Shown here: positions 39,142 through 47,524 of the stretch, in pieces
How positions within the stretch are numbered: the stretch's first letter is position 1
How the letters are laid out: every line of letters begins with the position of its first letter
Assembly: GCF_004521985.1 (NCBI RefSeq)
Contig: NZ_SBHZ01000004.1
Coordinates: forward strand, 124,001 to 188,000
Source: Ectopseudomonas khazarica
GTDB taxonomy: Bacteria; Pseudomonadota; Gammaproteobacteria; Pseudomonadales; Pseudomonadaceae
Direction: 5' to 3'
DNA length: 64,000 bases
The notes under the pieces: model-generated
What the model was told of the DNA's origin: nothing
Databases searched by the model: none
What the model saw: only the letters and a program-made list of their open reading frames with translations
Made by a program: the position numbers and the translations under genes

Positions 39142-40802
39142 GTTGGTTGCCCCTCACCGAGCTGCTGCTGGAGGCTCATCCCGAGCGCCAGGTTGCCGTG
39201 GAGCCGAATCTGGATCACGCGCAACTGCGCCTGCGGGCGCTGTCGCTGGCCGCAGCGCTGCAAGCGCGCGGAGCACAGCGCGTTGCACTGTACCTGGAAG
39301 ATGCCGGCGAACTGAGCATCGCCCTGCTCGGTGCCTGGCGTGCCGGCGTTCAGGTGCTGCTACCGGCCGATGCCCAGGCACAGACCCGCCAGCGCCTGGC
39401 GCAGCAGGTCGACCTGTGGCTGGACGACCTCGACGGGCTCGATGCCGAGCCACTGGCCGCCGCACGCCTGCGCCCCGAAGACTGTCGCCTGACCCTGTGC
39501 ACATCTGGCTCGAGTGGTGAGCCCAAGCTGATCGACAAGAACCTGGTGCAGCTGAGCAACGAGGTCAGCGCGCTGGAAAGGTTGTGGGGCGACAGCCTCG
39601 GCCAGGCGACCATCCTCGGCAGCGTGGCCTGCCAGCATATCTACGGGTTGCTGTTTCGCCTGCTCTGGCCGCTGTGCGCCGGCCGGCCCTTCTACCGCCA
39701 GGCCCTGCCATTTCCCGAAGACCTGCAGCGCGTCAGCCTGAGCCAGAGCGCGTTTGCCTGGGTGGCCAGCCCTGCCTTGCTCAAGCGCATGGGCGACAAC
39801 CTCGACTGGGCTGCCCTGGCCCAGGTAAAGCGAGTGTTCTCCTCGGGCGGAGCCTTGCCTCAGGATGCAGCGGACAGCTTGCATCAGCGTCTTGGCCAAC
39901 TGCCCAGCGAAATATACGGCAGCTCGGAAACCGGCGGTATCGGCTGGCGCCAGGGAGACACACCCTGGCAGGCATTCCCGGGCGTCGAGCTCGGCCTCGA
40001 TGAAAACGGTGCCCTGCTCGTCGCCTCTCCCTATCTGCCTGCCGGACACGTGGAGCACAGCATGGATGCCGCCGAGCTGCAGGCCGACGGCCGTTTTCTC
40101 CTGCGGGGTCGACTCGACCGGATCGTCAAGCTGGAAGAGAAGCGCATCTCGCTGCCGATGATCGAGCAGGCGCTGATCAGCCACGAATGGGTTGCCGATG
40201 CCCGTGTAGGTGTGATCCAGGAGGGCCGAGCCTTCCTGGGTGCCGTGCTGGCGCTGAGCCCTGAGGGCATGCATGCGTTACGCAACCGGGGCCGCCGCAC
40301 ACTGACCGAAACCCTGCGCCGGCACCTGGCCGAACACAGCGAGGTCATGGCCCTGCCCCGGCGCTGGCGCTTGCTGCTGGAGCTGCCCTACAGCAGCCAG
40401 GGCAAACTGCCGCAGAAAGCGATCGACGCACTGCTGCTGGCACCGCGACCGACCCGCGTGGAGCCCAGCAGCTGTGAAGAACGTGATGGCGAGTGGCTGC
40501 TGCAACTGTCCGTGCCGCCGGATCTTGCCCACTTCACCGGCCACTTCCCGCAGACCCCGGTGCTACCAGGTGTAGTTCAGGTCGACTGGGCCCAGCATCT
40601 GGCCCGTCAGCTGATCAGCGACCTGCCACCGCGCTTCGCCGGCATGGAGGTGCTCAAGTTCCAGCAACTGGTGCGCCCTGGCGACACCTTGCAGCTGTCC
40701 CTGCGTTTCGATGCAGAACGGTGCAAGCTGTACTTTGCCTACCGCAATGGCGAGGCGGCCTGCTCCTCCGGACGTATTCTGCTGGAGCCTGCCCATGGCT
40801 GA
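39138..40802 (+). CDS. Aryl-acid AMP-ligase fused to ApeI-type 3-hydroxyacyl-ACP dehydratase (ApeH-ApeI)
   Basis: A 554-residue fusion. Residues 1-445 are an adenylate-forming ligase with the P-loop CTSGSSGEPK (121-130), YGSSETGGIGW and GRLDRIVKLEEKRIS, which would activate the aromatic starter acid. Residues 455-554 are a hotdog domain with GHFPQTPVLPGV containing His469 and VDWAQ with Asp483, as in ApeI dehydratases; FabZ-like enzymes have Glu at the Asp position. The ApeH and ApeI functions are separate proteins in some aryl polyene systems. The start at ATG 39138 overlaps apeG by 4 bases. Confidence 0.88.
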   Translation: MSWLPLTELLLEAHPERQVAVEPNLDHAQLRLRALSLAAALQARGAQRVALYLEDAGELSIALLGAWRAGVQVLLPADAQAQTRQRLAQQVDLWLDDLDGLDAEPLAAARLRPEDCRLTLCTSGSSGEPKLIDKNLVQLSNEVSALERLWGDSLGQATILGSVACQHIYGLLFRLLWPLCAGRPFYRQALPFPEDLQRVSLSQSAFAWVASPALLKRMGDNLDWAALAQVKRVFSSGGALPQDAADSLHQRLGQLPSEIYGSSETGGIGWRQGDTPWQAFPGVELGLDENGALLVASPYLPAGHVEHSMDAAELQADGRFLLRGRLDRIVKLEEKRISLPMIEQALISHEWVADARVGVIQEGRAFLGAVLALSPEGMHALRNRGRRTLTETLRRHLAEHSEVMALPRRWRLLLELPYSSQGKLPQKAIDALLLAPRPTRVEPSSCEERDGEWLLQLSVPPDLAHFTGHFPQTPVLPGVVQVDWAQHLARQLISDLPPRFAGMEVLKFQQLVRPGDTLQLSLRFDAERCKLYFAYRNGEAACSSGRILLEPAHG

Positions 40803-41541
40803 GGCCAGCTTCGCCCCCTGCGCAGTGATCCCCGTGTACGACCACGAACAGCCGTTGCCTCATGTGGTCGGCGCACTGCGCAATGCCGGCCTGCCCTGCG
40901 TGCTGGTGGACGACGGCTCGCACGCGAGTTGCGCCGCGGTCATGGATGAGCTGGCCCGCCAACCGCAGGTCGAGCTGCTGCGTCTACCCAGCAATCAGGG
41001 CAAAGGCGCAGCGGTAGCGGCTGGCCTGCGCGAGGCAGCGCGTCTGGGCCATAGCCATGCGCTGCAGGTGGATGCCGACGGCCAGCATGACCTGAGCACG
41101 CTCGAAGCCTTCATCGACACTGCCAGGCAGTATCCCCAGGCCGTGATCTGCGGCTACCCCGAGTACGACGCGAGCGTACCCAAGGGTCGCCTCTACGCCC
41201 GCTACCTGACCCATGTCTGGGTGTGGATCAACTGCCTGTCATTGCAGATCCGCGACTCCATGTGCGGCTTTCGCATCTATCCGCTGGCACAGACCCTGGC
41301 CGTGCTGGACAGCTGTCGCATCGGACAGCGCATGGACTTCGACACCGAAATACTGGTGCGCATGGCCTGGCGCGAGCAGCCCATGCACTGGCTGCCGACC
41401 CGCGTGCACTATCCGGAGGATGGCCTGTCGCACTTTCGCCTGTGGCACGACAACGTGCTGATCTCGGGCATGCACGCCCGGCTCTTCTTCGGCATGTTGG
41501 TACGTGCTCCCCGGATCATCTGGCGCAGGTTGGTCGCATGA
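40795..41541 (+). CDS. Family 2 glycosyltransferase in the aryl polyene locus
   Basis: A 248-residue GT-A fold glycosyltransferase with AVIPVYDHEQPLPHVV, VLVDDGSHASC (nucleotide-sugar Asp), LQVDADGQHD (the DxD metal site) and a DTEILVRMAW segment. It resembles dolichyl-phosphate-mannose-synthase-type enzymes. In aryl polyene loci it is followed by, or fused to, an acyltransferase (ApeJ region) and may build the glycolipid part to which the polyene is attached. It overlaps both neighbours (8 and 4 bases). Confidence 0.88.
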   Translation: MAEASFAPCAVIPVYDHEQPLPHVVGALRNAGLPCVLVDDGSHASCAAVMDELARQPQVELLRLPSNQGKGAAVAAGLREAARLGHSHALQVDADGQHDLSTLEAFIDTARQYPQAVICGYPEYDASVPKGRLYARYLTHVWVWINCLSLQIRDSMCGFRIYPLAQTLAVLDSCRIGQRMDFDTEILVRMAWREQPMHWLPTRVHYPEDGLSHFRLWHDNVLISGMHARLFFGMLVRAPRIIWRRLVA

Positions 41542-42485
41542 AGGCGATGCGGCAGAGCGATCACTGGGCCCGGCAGGGCGAGCGCGGCAGCTTCCTGCTG
41601 ATGCGTCTTACCGCGGCTGCCGTACGCCTGCTGGGCAGGCGCCCGCTGACCCCGCTGCTGTATCTGATCGTCCTGTACTTCTTCATCTTCGGGCGCCGGG
41701 CGCGCAGCAGCATCAGACAATATCAGCAGTACCTCGCGACCTGGAGCGGGCGGCCGCAGTTGAACCCGAGGCCCGGCTCGGTGCTGCGTCAGTTCCTCGC
41801 CTTCGCCGACAGCCTGCTGGACAAGCTCGACGTGTGGAACGGCCGCCTGCCGTTGCAGCAACTGCAGCTCGTCGACCCCGACAACCTGCGCGCCCGACTG
41901 CATGATGGCAGCCGCGGGCAATTGCTGGTCGGCGCCCACCTGGGCAACCTGGAGGTCTGCCGAGCCCTGGCCGAGCTTGGCGAGCGCGTACGCATGAACG
42001 TGCTGGTACACACCAAGCATGCCGAGCGGTTCAACCGCCTGCTCGGCGAAGCAGGCGCCAGCCGCCTGCGCCTGATCCAGGTCAGCGAGCTGGATCCGGC
42101 AATCATGTTGCAGTTGGCCGAACGCCTGGAGCGCGGCGAATGGCTGGCCATCGCCGGTGATCGTGTGCCGCTGCATGGCGGTCGCCATGCCGTGGTCGAT
42201 TTCCTTGGCCACCCAGCCGCCTTTCCACAGGGCCCCTGGCTCTTGGCCGGGCTGCTGCAATGCCCGGTAAGCCTGATGCATTGCCTGAAGATCGATGGCC
42301 ACTATCAGGTGCGTCTCGAACACTTTGCCGACAGCGTGCGCTGGACACGCCGCGATCGCGAGCGGGTCATCGCCGAGTGGGCACAACGCTACGCGCAGCG
42401 GCTGGGTGAGCACTGCCTGGACGCGCCACAACAATGGTTCAACTTCTACCCCTTCTGGAAGCAAGATGACGACATACCAGCCTGA
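41538..42485 (+). CDS. LpxL/HtrB-family lysophospholipid acyltransferase-like protein
   Basis: A 315-residue protein of the lipid A acyltransferase family, with an N-terminal membrane segment (PLLYLIVLYFFIFGRRARS, about 35-55), a LLVGAHLGNLEVC catalytic-His region (HX4D/E type: His and Glu in HLGNLE) and GDRVPLHGGRH. It likely acylates a sugar or lipid together with the preceding glycosyltransferase. It overlaps the ammonia-lyase start by 20 bases. Confidence 0.88.
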   Translation: MKAMRQSDHWARQGERGSFLLMRLTAAAVRLLGRRPLTPLLYLIVLYFFIFGRRARSSIRQYQQYLATWSGRPQLNPRPGSVLRQFLAFADSLLDKLDVWNGRLPLQQLQLVDPDNLRARLHDGSRGQLLVGAHLGNLEVCRALAELGERVRMNVLVHTKHAERFNRLLGEAGASRLRLIQVSELDPAIMLQLAERLERGEWLAIAGDRVPLHGGRHAVVDFLGHPAAFPQGPWLLAGLLQCPVSLMHCLKIDGHYQVRLEHFADSVRWTRRDRERVIAEWAQRYAQRLGEHCLDAPQQWFNFYPFWKQDDDIPA

Positions 42486-44007
42486 GCCGGTGATCTTCGG
42501 CGAGCGCCACCTGAACATCGAGGACATCGTCGCCCTGTCGCAGCGCCAGGCGCGCGCGAGCCTGCAGGACGACGCCGCCTATCGCGAGAAAATCGCCAAG
42601 GGCGCGCGCTTTCTCGACACCCTGCTGGACAAGGAGGGCGTGATCTACGGCGTCACCACCGGCTACGGAGACTCCTGCGTGGTGGCCGTGCCGCTGCATC
42701 AGGTCGAGGCGCTGCCCAAGCACCTGTTCACCTTCCATGGCTGTGGCCTGGGCAAGCTGCTCGATGCCGCAAGCACCCGCGCCGTGCTTGCAGCCCGCCT
42801 GCAGTCGCTGTGCCACGGGGTATCCGGGGTACGTGTGGAGCTGCTCGAACGCCTCCAGGCCTTCATCGAACAGGACGTGCTGCCGCTGATCCCGGAGGAA
42901 GGCTCGGTTGGCGCCAGCGGCGACCTGACGCCACTGTCCTACGTCGCCGCGACGCTGGCCGGTGAACGTGAGGTGCTCTACAAGGGTGAGCGCCGCAGTG
43001 CCGCCGACGTGCACCGGGAACTGGGCTGGACGCCCCTGACCCTGCGCCCGAAGGAAGCCCTGGCACTGATGAACGGCACCGCTGTGATGACGGCACTGGC
43101 CTGCCTGGCCTACGCCCGCGCCGACTACCTGTTGAAGCTGGCCACACGCATCACCGCGCTCAACGTCATCGCCCTGGAAGGCAACCCGGAGCACTTCGAC
43201 GAGCGTCTGTTCGCCGCCAAGCCGCACCCGGGACAGACCCAGGTCGCAGCCTGGATTCGCCAGGATCTGGCAGTCGAGGCACCGCTGCCGCCGCTGCATC
43301 GCCTGCAGGATCGCTACTCGATCCGCTGCGCCCCGCATGTGCTCGGCGTGCTGGCTGACAGCCTGGGCCTGCTGCGCCAGTTCATCGAGATCGAGCTCAA
43401 CAGCGCCAACGACAACCCGCTGTTCGACGCCGAAACCGAGCGTACCCTGCACGGCGGCCACTTCTACGGCGGGCACATCGCCTTCGCCATGGACAGCCTG
43501 AAGAACCTGGTCGGTAACGTCGCCGACCTGCTCGACCGTCAGCTCGCCCTGCTGGTCGACAGCCGCTACAACCATGGCCTGCCGAGCAACCTGTCCGGTG
43601 CACCGGCGGCAACCGCGATGATCAACCATGGTTTCAAGGCCGTGCAGATCGGCGCCAGCGCCTGGACGGCCGAAGCCCTGAAGAACACGCTGCCGGCCAG
43701 CGTATTCTCGCGCTCCACCGAGTGCCACAACCAGGACAAGGTGAGCATGGGCACCATCGCCGCACGCGATGCGCTGCGCAGCCTCGAGCTGACCGAGCAG
43801 GTCGCCGCCGCCACCCTGCTGGCGGCCAACCAGGGGGTGTGGCTGCGCGAGCGCGCCGGCAAGCGCGACATTCCGGCGCCGCTGGCGGCAATGCGCGAGC
43901 AACTGGCCGGCGACTTCCCCCCGGTGATCGAAGACCGGGCGCTGGAGGGCGAGCTGCGTCTGTGCCTGGAGCGTATCCGCAACCAGCACTGGAGGCTGTA
44001 TGCCTGA
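42466..44007 (+). CDS. Aromatic amino acid ammonia-lyase (HAL/TAL family) of the aryl polyene locus
   Basis: A 513-residue MIO-dependent lyase. The Ala150-Ser151-Gly152 triad (GSVGASGDLTPLSY) forms the MIO cofactor, Tyr61 is in YGVTTGYGDS, and NSANDNPLFD, GGHFYGGHIA and STECHNQDKVSMG are conserved. The pair that governs amino acid selectivity appears to be Phe90-His91 (LFTFHGCGLG), differing from Ser-His of histidine lyases and His-Leu of some tyrosine lyases. It probably makes a cinnamate- or coumarate-type starter for the polyene. ATG 42466 lies inside the previous gene; there is no hut context. Confidence 0.9.
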   Translation: MTTYQPEPVIFGERHLNIEDIVALSQRQARASLQDDAAYREKIAKGARFLDTLLDKEGVIYGVTTGYGDSCVVAVPLHQVEALPKHLFTFHGCGLGKLLDAASTRAVLAARLQSLCHGVSGVRVELLERLQAFIEQDVLPLIPEEGSVGASGDLTPLSYVAATLAGEREVLYKGERRSAADVHRELGWTPLTLRPKEALALMNGTAVMTALACLAYARADYLLKLATRITALNVIALEGNPEHFDERLFAAKPHPGQTQVAAWIRQDLAVEAPLPPLHRLQDRYSIRCAPHVLGVLADSLGLLRQFIEIELNSANDNPLFDAETERTLHGGHFYGGHIAFAMDSLKNLVGNVADLLDRQLALLVDSRYNHGLPSNLSGAPAATAMINHGFKAVQIGASAWTAEALKNTLPASVFSRSTECHNQDKVSMGTIAARDALRSLELTEQVAAATLLAANQGVWLRERAGKRDIPAPLAAMREQLAGDFPPVIEDRALEGELRLCLERIRNQHWRLYA

Positions 44008-44069
44008 ATCCGTTCTGCTCCCCCCCGTGGCCATCGAGCGAGCTGGGTGTGCCCGCGAAGGAGCTCGGC

Positions 44070-44495
44070 ATGCGTAAGTCAGGCGTGTTGCAGGCCGAGG
44101 TCGAACTGCAGGTGCAGTTCTACGACGTGGACATGATGGAGATCGTCTGGCACGGCCACTACGTCAAGTACTTCGAGCAGGCGCGTTGCGCCCTGCTCGA
44201 CAAGCTGGGCCACAACTATCGGCAGATGCGCGACTCCGGCTACGCCTGGCCGGTGATCGACCTGCAGGTGCGCTACGTGCGCGGCGCCCAGTTCGGCCAG
44301 CGCCTCGTCGTGCGGGCCGATCTCGTCGAGTGGGAGAGTCGCCTGAAGATCAACTACCTGATCAGCGATGCCGAAACCGGTGAGCGAATGACTCGTGGCA
44401 GCAGCGTGCAGGTCGCGGTGGAAATCGCCACGCGGGAAATGCAGTTCGCCTCGCCACAGATCTTCATCGATGCCGTACAGAGGGCCATCGCGTGA
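44070..44495 (+). CDS. apeK: 4HBT-family acyl-CoA/ACP thioesterase (ApeK-like)
   Basis: A 141-residue hotdog thioesterase of the YbgC/4-hydroxybenzoyl-CoA type, with VQFYDVDMMEIVWHGHYVKYF, in which the second Asp of YDVD is the expected catalytic acid. It may release the polyene acid or edit stalled chains. The ATG at 44070 has AAGGAG seven bases upstream; the frame is open further upstream but overlaps the lyase. The stop overlaps the LolA-like gene (GTGA). Confidence 0.87.
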   Translation: MRKSGVLQAEVELQVQFYDVDMMEIVWHGHYVKYFEQARCALLDKLGHNYRQMRDSGYAWPVIDLQVRYVRGAQFGQRLVVRADLVEWESRLKINYLISDAETGERMTRGSSVQVAVEIATREMQFASPQIFIDAVQRAIA

Positions 44496-45139
44496 AACGC
44501 CCGTCGAGCGGAGCATCGGCACGGGCCACCAGTGCACGGGGCCTCGTGGCGCGGATCGTCTCCGGGCTGCTGCTCGCCACCCTTGCGCCGCTCGTTCATG
44601 CCTTCGACCTCGATGAGCTCAGTGCCCGACTGTCCCAGCCTCAGGTTGTACGTGGCGATTTCGTTCAGGAGAAACACCTGCGTGCCCTGCCACAACCGCT
44701 GACCAGTCGCGGCACCTTCGTTCTGGCCAAGGAGCTGGGCTTGCTCTGGCTGCTCGCAAGCCCGCTGCGCCAGGACTACCGTATCGACGCACAAGGTATT
44801 GCCAGGCGCACCAAGCAGGGCTGGCAACCGATCGCTCAGCGAAGCGCCACCGCCCAGCAGAACCGCCTCTTCCTTGCGGTGCTCAAAGGTGACAGCAGCG
44901 GCCTGCGCGAGGATTTCGAGCTCAGCCTGAGCGGCAGCGCCGAGGCCTGGCAGCTCGAGCTGACACCACGCAGCATGCTGCTCAAGCAGGTGTTCAGCCG
45001 CATCCTGATCGACGGCGGCGACCTGGTGCAACGCATCGAGCTGCAGGAAACCCAGGGTGACAGCACCGTGCTGCGTCTCGAAAACAGCCGAGCCGATCAA
45101 TCCCTCAGCGATGTGGAGCGGCATGACTTTCAGAGCTGA
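44492..45139 (+). CDS. apeL: LolA-like outer-membrane lipoprotein carrier protein (ApeL-like)
   Basis: A 215-residue periplasmic protein with a GTG start and a long signal peptide (hydrophobic core LVARIVSGLLLATLAPLV, cleavage near VHAFD about residue 38). The mature part has the LolA/LolB-type pattern GDFVQEKHLRALPQPLTSRG. In aryl polyene loci it is proposed to ferry the polyene lipid across the periplasm with the MMPL exporter. It overlaps neighbours on both sides. Confidence 0.87.
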   Translation: MKRPSSGASARATSARGLVARIVSGLLLATLAPLVHAFDLDELSARLSQPQVVRGDFVQEKHLRALPQPLTSRGTFVLAKELGLLWLLASPLRQDYRIDAQGIARRTKQGWQPIAQRSATAQQNRLFLAVLKGDSSGLREDFELSLSGSAEAWQLELTPRSMLLKQVFSRILIDGGDLVQRIELQETQGDSTVLRLENSRADQSLSDVERHDFQS

Positions 45140-47450
45140 ACACTGGGGCTCACGGCTCTTTCCGCTCGCCCTGCTCCTGCTCATCGCAGTTGCCGTCTGG
45201 CAGTGGCGTGGTGCCGCACCGATTTCCGCCAACCTGCTGGAGCTGGTGCCCAGCGGCACGCCGGACGCGCTCGAAGAGCAGGCCGTGCAGCGCATGCAGG
45301 AGCCGCTCAACCGCGAACTGCTGGTGCTGATCAGTCACCCTCGACGCGAACAGGCCATGGCGCTCGCAGCCGAGCTGGGCAAGCGCTGGCAGCAGCAGGC
45401 ACCGTTCGAGAAGGTGCAATGGGCTGCCCAGCTCGACCTGGGCAGCCTGCGCCAGCAGCTGCAGGAGCAGCGCCTGGCGCTGCTGCCGGCTGCCGAACGC
45501 GAGTTGCTGATCGACGATCCCGAAGCATTCATCGAAAGGCGCGTGCAGGACCTGTTCGACCCGTTCCGCAGCCAGGGCCTGGTCGCCACCAATGACGATC
45601 TCCTGGGTCTGAGCACCCTGATCGAGAAGAGCCTGCCTCACATCCACAACCTGCAGGTCGATCTCAGCGGCGCCCTGATCGCCGAAAGCGAAGGCACTAC
45701 CTGGGCGCTGCTGCGCGCGCGCACCACAGCCGGGGCCTTCGACGGCAACCTGGCGATGAGCGTGGACGATCTGGTCTCACAGGCGCGCCAGGAGGTACAA
45801 GCGCGCGGCGGGCAATTGCTCGCCAGCAGCGGGCTGCTCTATTCAGCCCATGGCCAGCGCGAGGCCACACGCGAGATCAGCCTGATGGGCAGCATCGCCA
45901 GCGTCGGCGCCGTGCTCCTGATGCTGCTGGTGTTCCGCCGGATACGCATCGTGCTGGCCTTCATTCCGGCCGCTATCGGCGTGCTCGCCGGGCTCACCGC
46001 CTGCGTCGCGGTCTTCGGCCATATTCATGTGATGACACTGGTGCTGGGCGCCAGCCTGATCGGCGTGGCCATCGACTACCCCCTGCATCTGTTGTCCAAG
46101 AGCTGGACGCTGCAACCATGGGACAGCAGGCGTGCGCTGCGCGCCACGCTGCTTGGCCTGACGCTGGGCCTGCTGAGCAACGTCATCGGTTATCTGGCGC
46201 TGGCCTTCACCCCGTTTCCGGCACTCAAGCAGGTGGCCGTCTTCTCTGCCGCCGGCCTGCTCGGCACCTACCTGAGCACCCTGTACCTGCTGCCACCGCT
46301 GCTTGGCAAGGCCGAGATCCGCCCCAGGCAGGCGCCCATGGCGCTGGCACAGAGCCTGATCGACTGGCGCCACGCCCTGCTGCGCCGGGTACCGACACCC
46401 TGGCTGCTGTTGATCTTCGCGCTGTTCTGCCTGGGTGGCGTGCTGCAGCTGTCGCACAAGGACGACCTGCGCCAGTGGGCCAGCATACCGCCGCAACTGC
46501 TGGAGCAATCGACAGCCATCGGTCGGATCATCGGCACCCGCCCCACCAGCCAGTTCTTCCTGGTTCGCGGGCAGGACGAGGAACAACTGCTGCAACGCCA
46601 GCAGCTGCTGAGCAAGCGTCTCGATACGCTGGTGGAACAGGGACAGTTGACGAGTTACCTGGCGCTGAGCCAGCTGGTCGCCACCGAAACGCAACAGCAG
46701 CGGCTGCGTCAGGCCGTGGGGGCGCTCACCGAGCACAGCGGCGCACTCACTGCACTCGGCATCCCCCTCACGGCCATCGCAGCGGAGGTCCGCCATCTGC
46801 AGAGCCTGCCAACCCCGGATATCGAGGCGGTGCTCGCAGCACCGCTGGGCGAACCCTGGCGACCACTCTGGCTGGGGCAGACGGAAGATGGCCAGGTTGC
46901 CGGGCTGATCAGCCTGCAGGGCCTGAATGACGGCAGCCTGCTTGCCACCCAGGCCGACGGACTCGAAGGCGTGAAACTGGTCGACCGCCTCGGCGAACTC
47001 AATCGCCTGTTCGCCGCCACCCAGGTCAGTGCGGCCGAGCTCAAACTGGCCTCCTGCCTGCTGATCTTCATCCTGCTGTGCATCCCTTTCGGCGTACGCG
47101 GCGCGGCCCGCGTACTGGCCGTTTCGCTGCTGGCAGCGCTGGCCAGCCTGGCCTGTCTCGGCTGGCTGGGGCAACCGCTGACCTTGTTCAGCCTGTTCGG
47201 CCTGCTGCTGGTCACGGCCATCGGCGTGGACTACGCCATCCTGGTCCGCGAACGGGTCGGCGGTGCAGCAACCAGCCTGCTCGGCACCCTGCTGTCGGCC
47301 CTGACCACCTGGCTGTCATTCGGCCTGCTGGCGGTATCGAGCACGCCTGCGGTCAGCAACTTCGGCCTGACCATCAGCATCGGCCTGGTCTTCAGCTTCC
47401 TCCTGGCGCCCTGGGCGGGCGAGCGCCAGGCCGAGGCGCAGCCGACATGA
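45123..47450 (+). CDS. apeM: MMPL/RND-type exporter (ApeM-like)
   Basis: A 775-residue inner-membrane protein with two halves, each of one long hydrophobic helix, a periplasmic loop and five more helices (about 10-30, 245-430; then 440-460, 640-770). HVMTLVLGASLIGVAIDYPLH in the first half and LLLVTAIGVDYAILVRERVG in the second are the paired MMPL signatures with membrane Asp residues. It is probably the aryl polyene exporter. ATG 45123 is chosen, overlapping the LolA-like gene by 17 bases. Confidence 0.88.
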   Translation: MTFRAEHWGSRLFPLALLLLIAVAVWQWRGAAPISANLLELVPSGTPDALEEQAVQRMQEPLNRELLVLISHPRREQAMALAAELGKRWQQQAPFEKVQWAAQLDLGSLRQQLQEQRLALLPAAERELLIDDPEAFIERRVQDLFDPFRSQGLVATNDDLLGLSTLIEKSLPHIHNLQVDLSGALIAESEGTTWALLRARTTAGAFDGNLAMSVDDLVSQARQEVQARGGQLLASSGLLYSAHGQREATREISLMGSIASVGAVLLMLLVFRRIRIVLAFIPAAIGVLAGLTACVAVFGHIHVMTLVLGASLIGVAIDYPLHLLSKSWTLQPWDSRRALRATLLGLTLGLLSNVIGYLALAFTPFPALKQVAVFSAAGLLGTYLSTLYLLPPLLGKAEIRPRQAPMALAQSLIDWRHALLRRVPTPWLLLIFALFCLGGVLQLSHKDDLRQWASIPPQLLEQSTAIGRIIGTRPTSQFFLVRGQDEEQLLQRQQLLSKRLDTLVEQGQLTSYLALSQLVATETQQQRLRQAVGALTEHSGALTALGIPLTAIAAEVRHLQSLPTPDIEAVLAAPLGEPWRPLWLGQTEDGQVAGLISLQGLNDGSLLATQADGLEGVKLVDRLGELNRLFAATQVSAAELKLASCLLIFILLCIPFGVRGAARVLAVSLLAALASLACLGWLGQPLTLFSLFGLLLVTAIGVDYAILVRERVGGAATSLLGTLLSALTTWLSFGLLAVSSTPAVSNFGLTISIGLVFSFLLAPWAGERQAEAQPT

Positions 47451-47524
47451 TCCGCCCCGTTATCCATAACCCCCGGCGCCAGGCGCGCCAGGCATGCCCA
47501 CAACCATGAGGCGAAGAAGTCGTC

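Noticed and set aside
42466..44007. Histidine catabolic enzyme HutH
   Set aside because: No hut genes nearby, the gene is inside the polyene operon, and the selectivity site is Phe-His and not Ser-His.
47447..47509. 20-codon frame starting in the apeM stop (ATGA)
   Set aside because: No ribosome-binding site, no recognisable peptide and Pro/Arg-rich; more likely just operon spacer.
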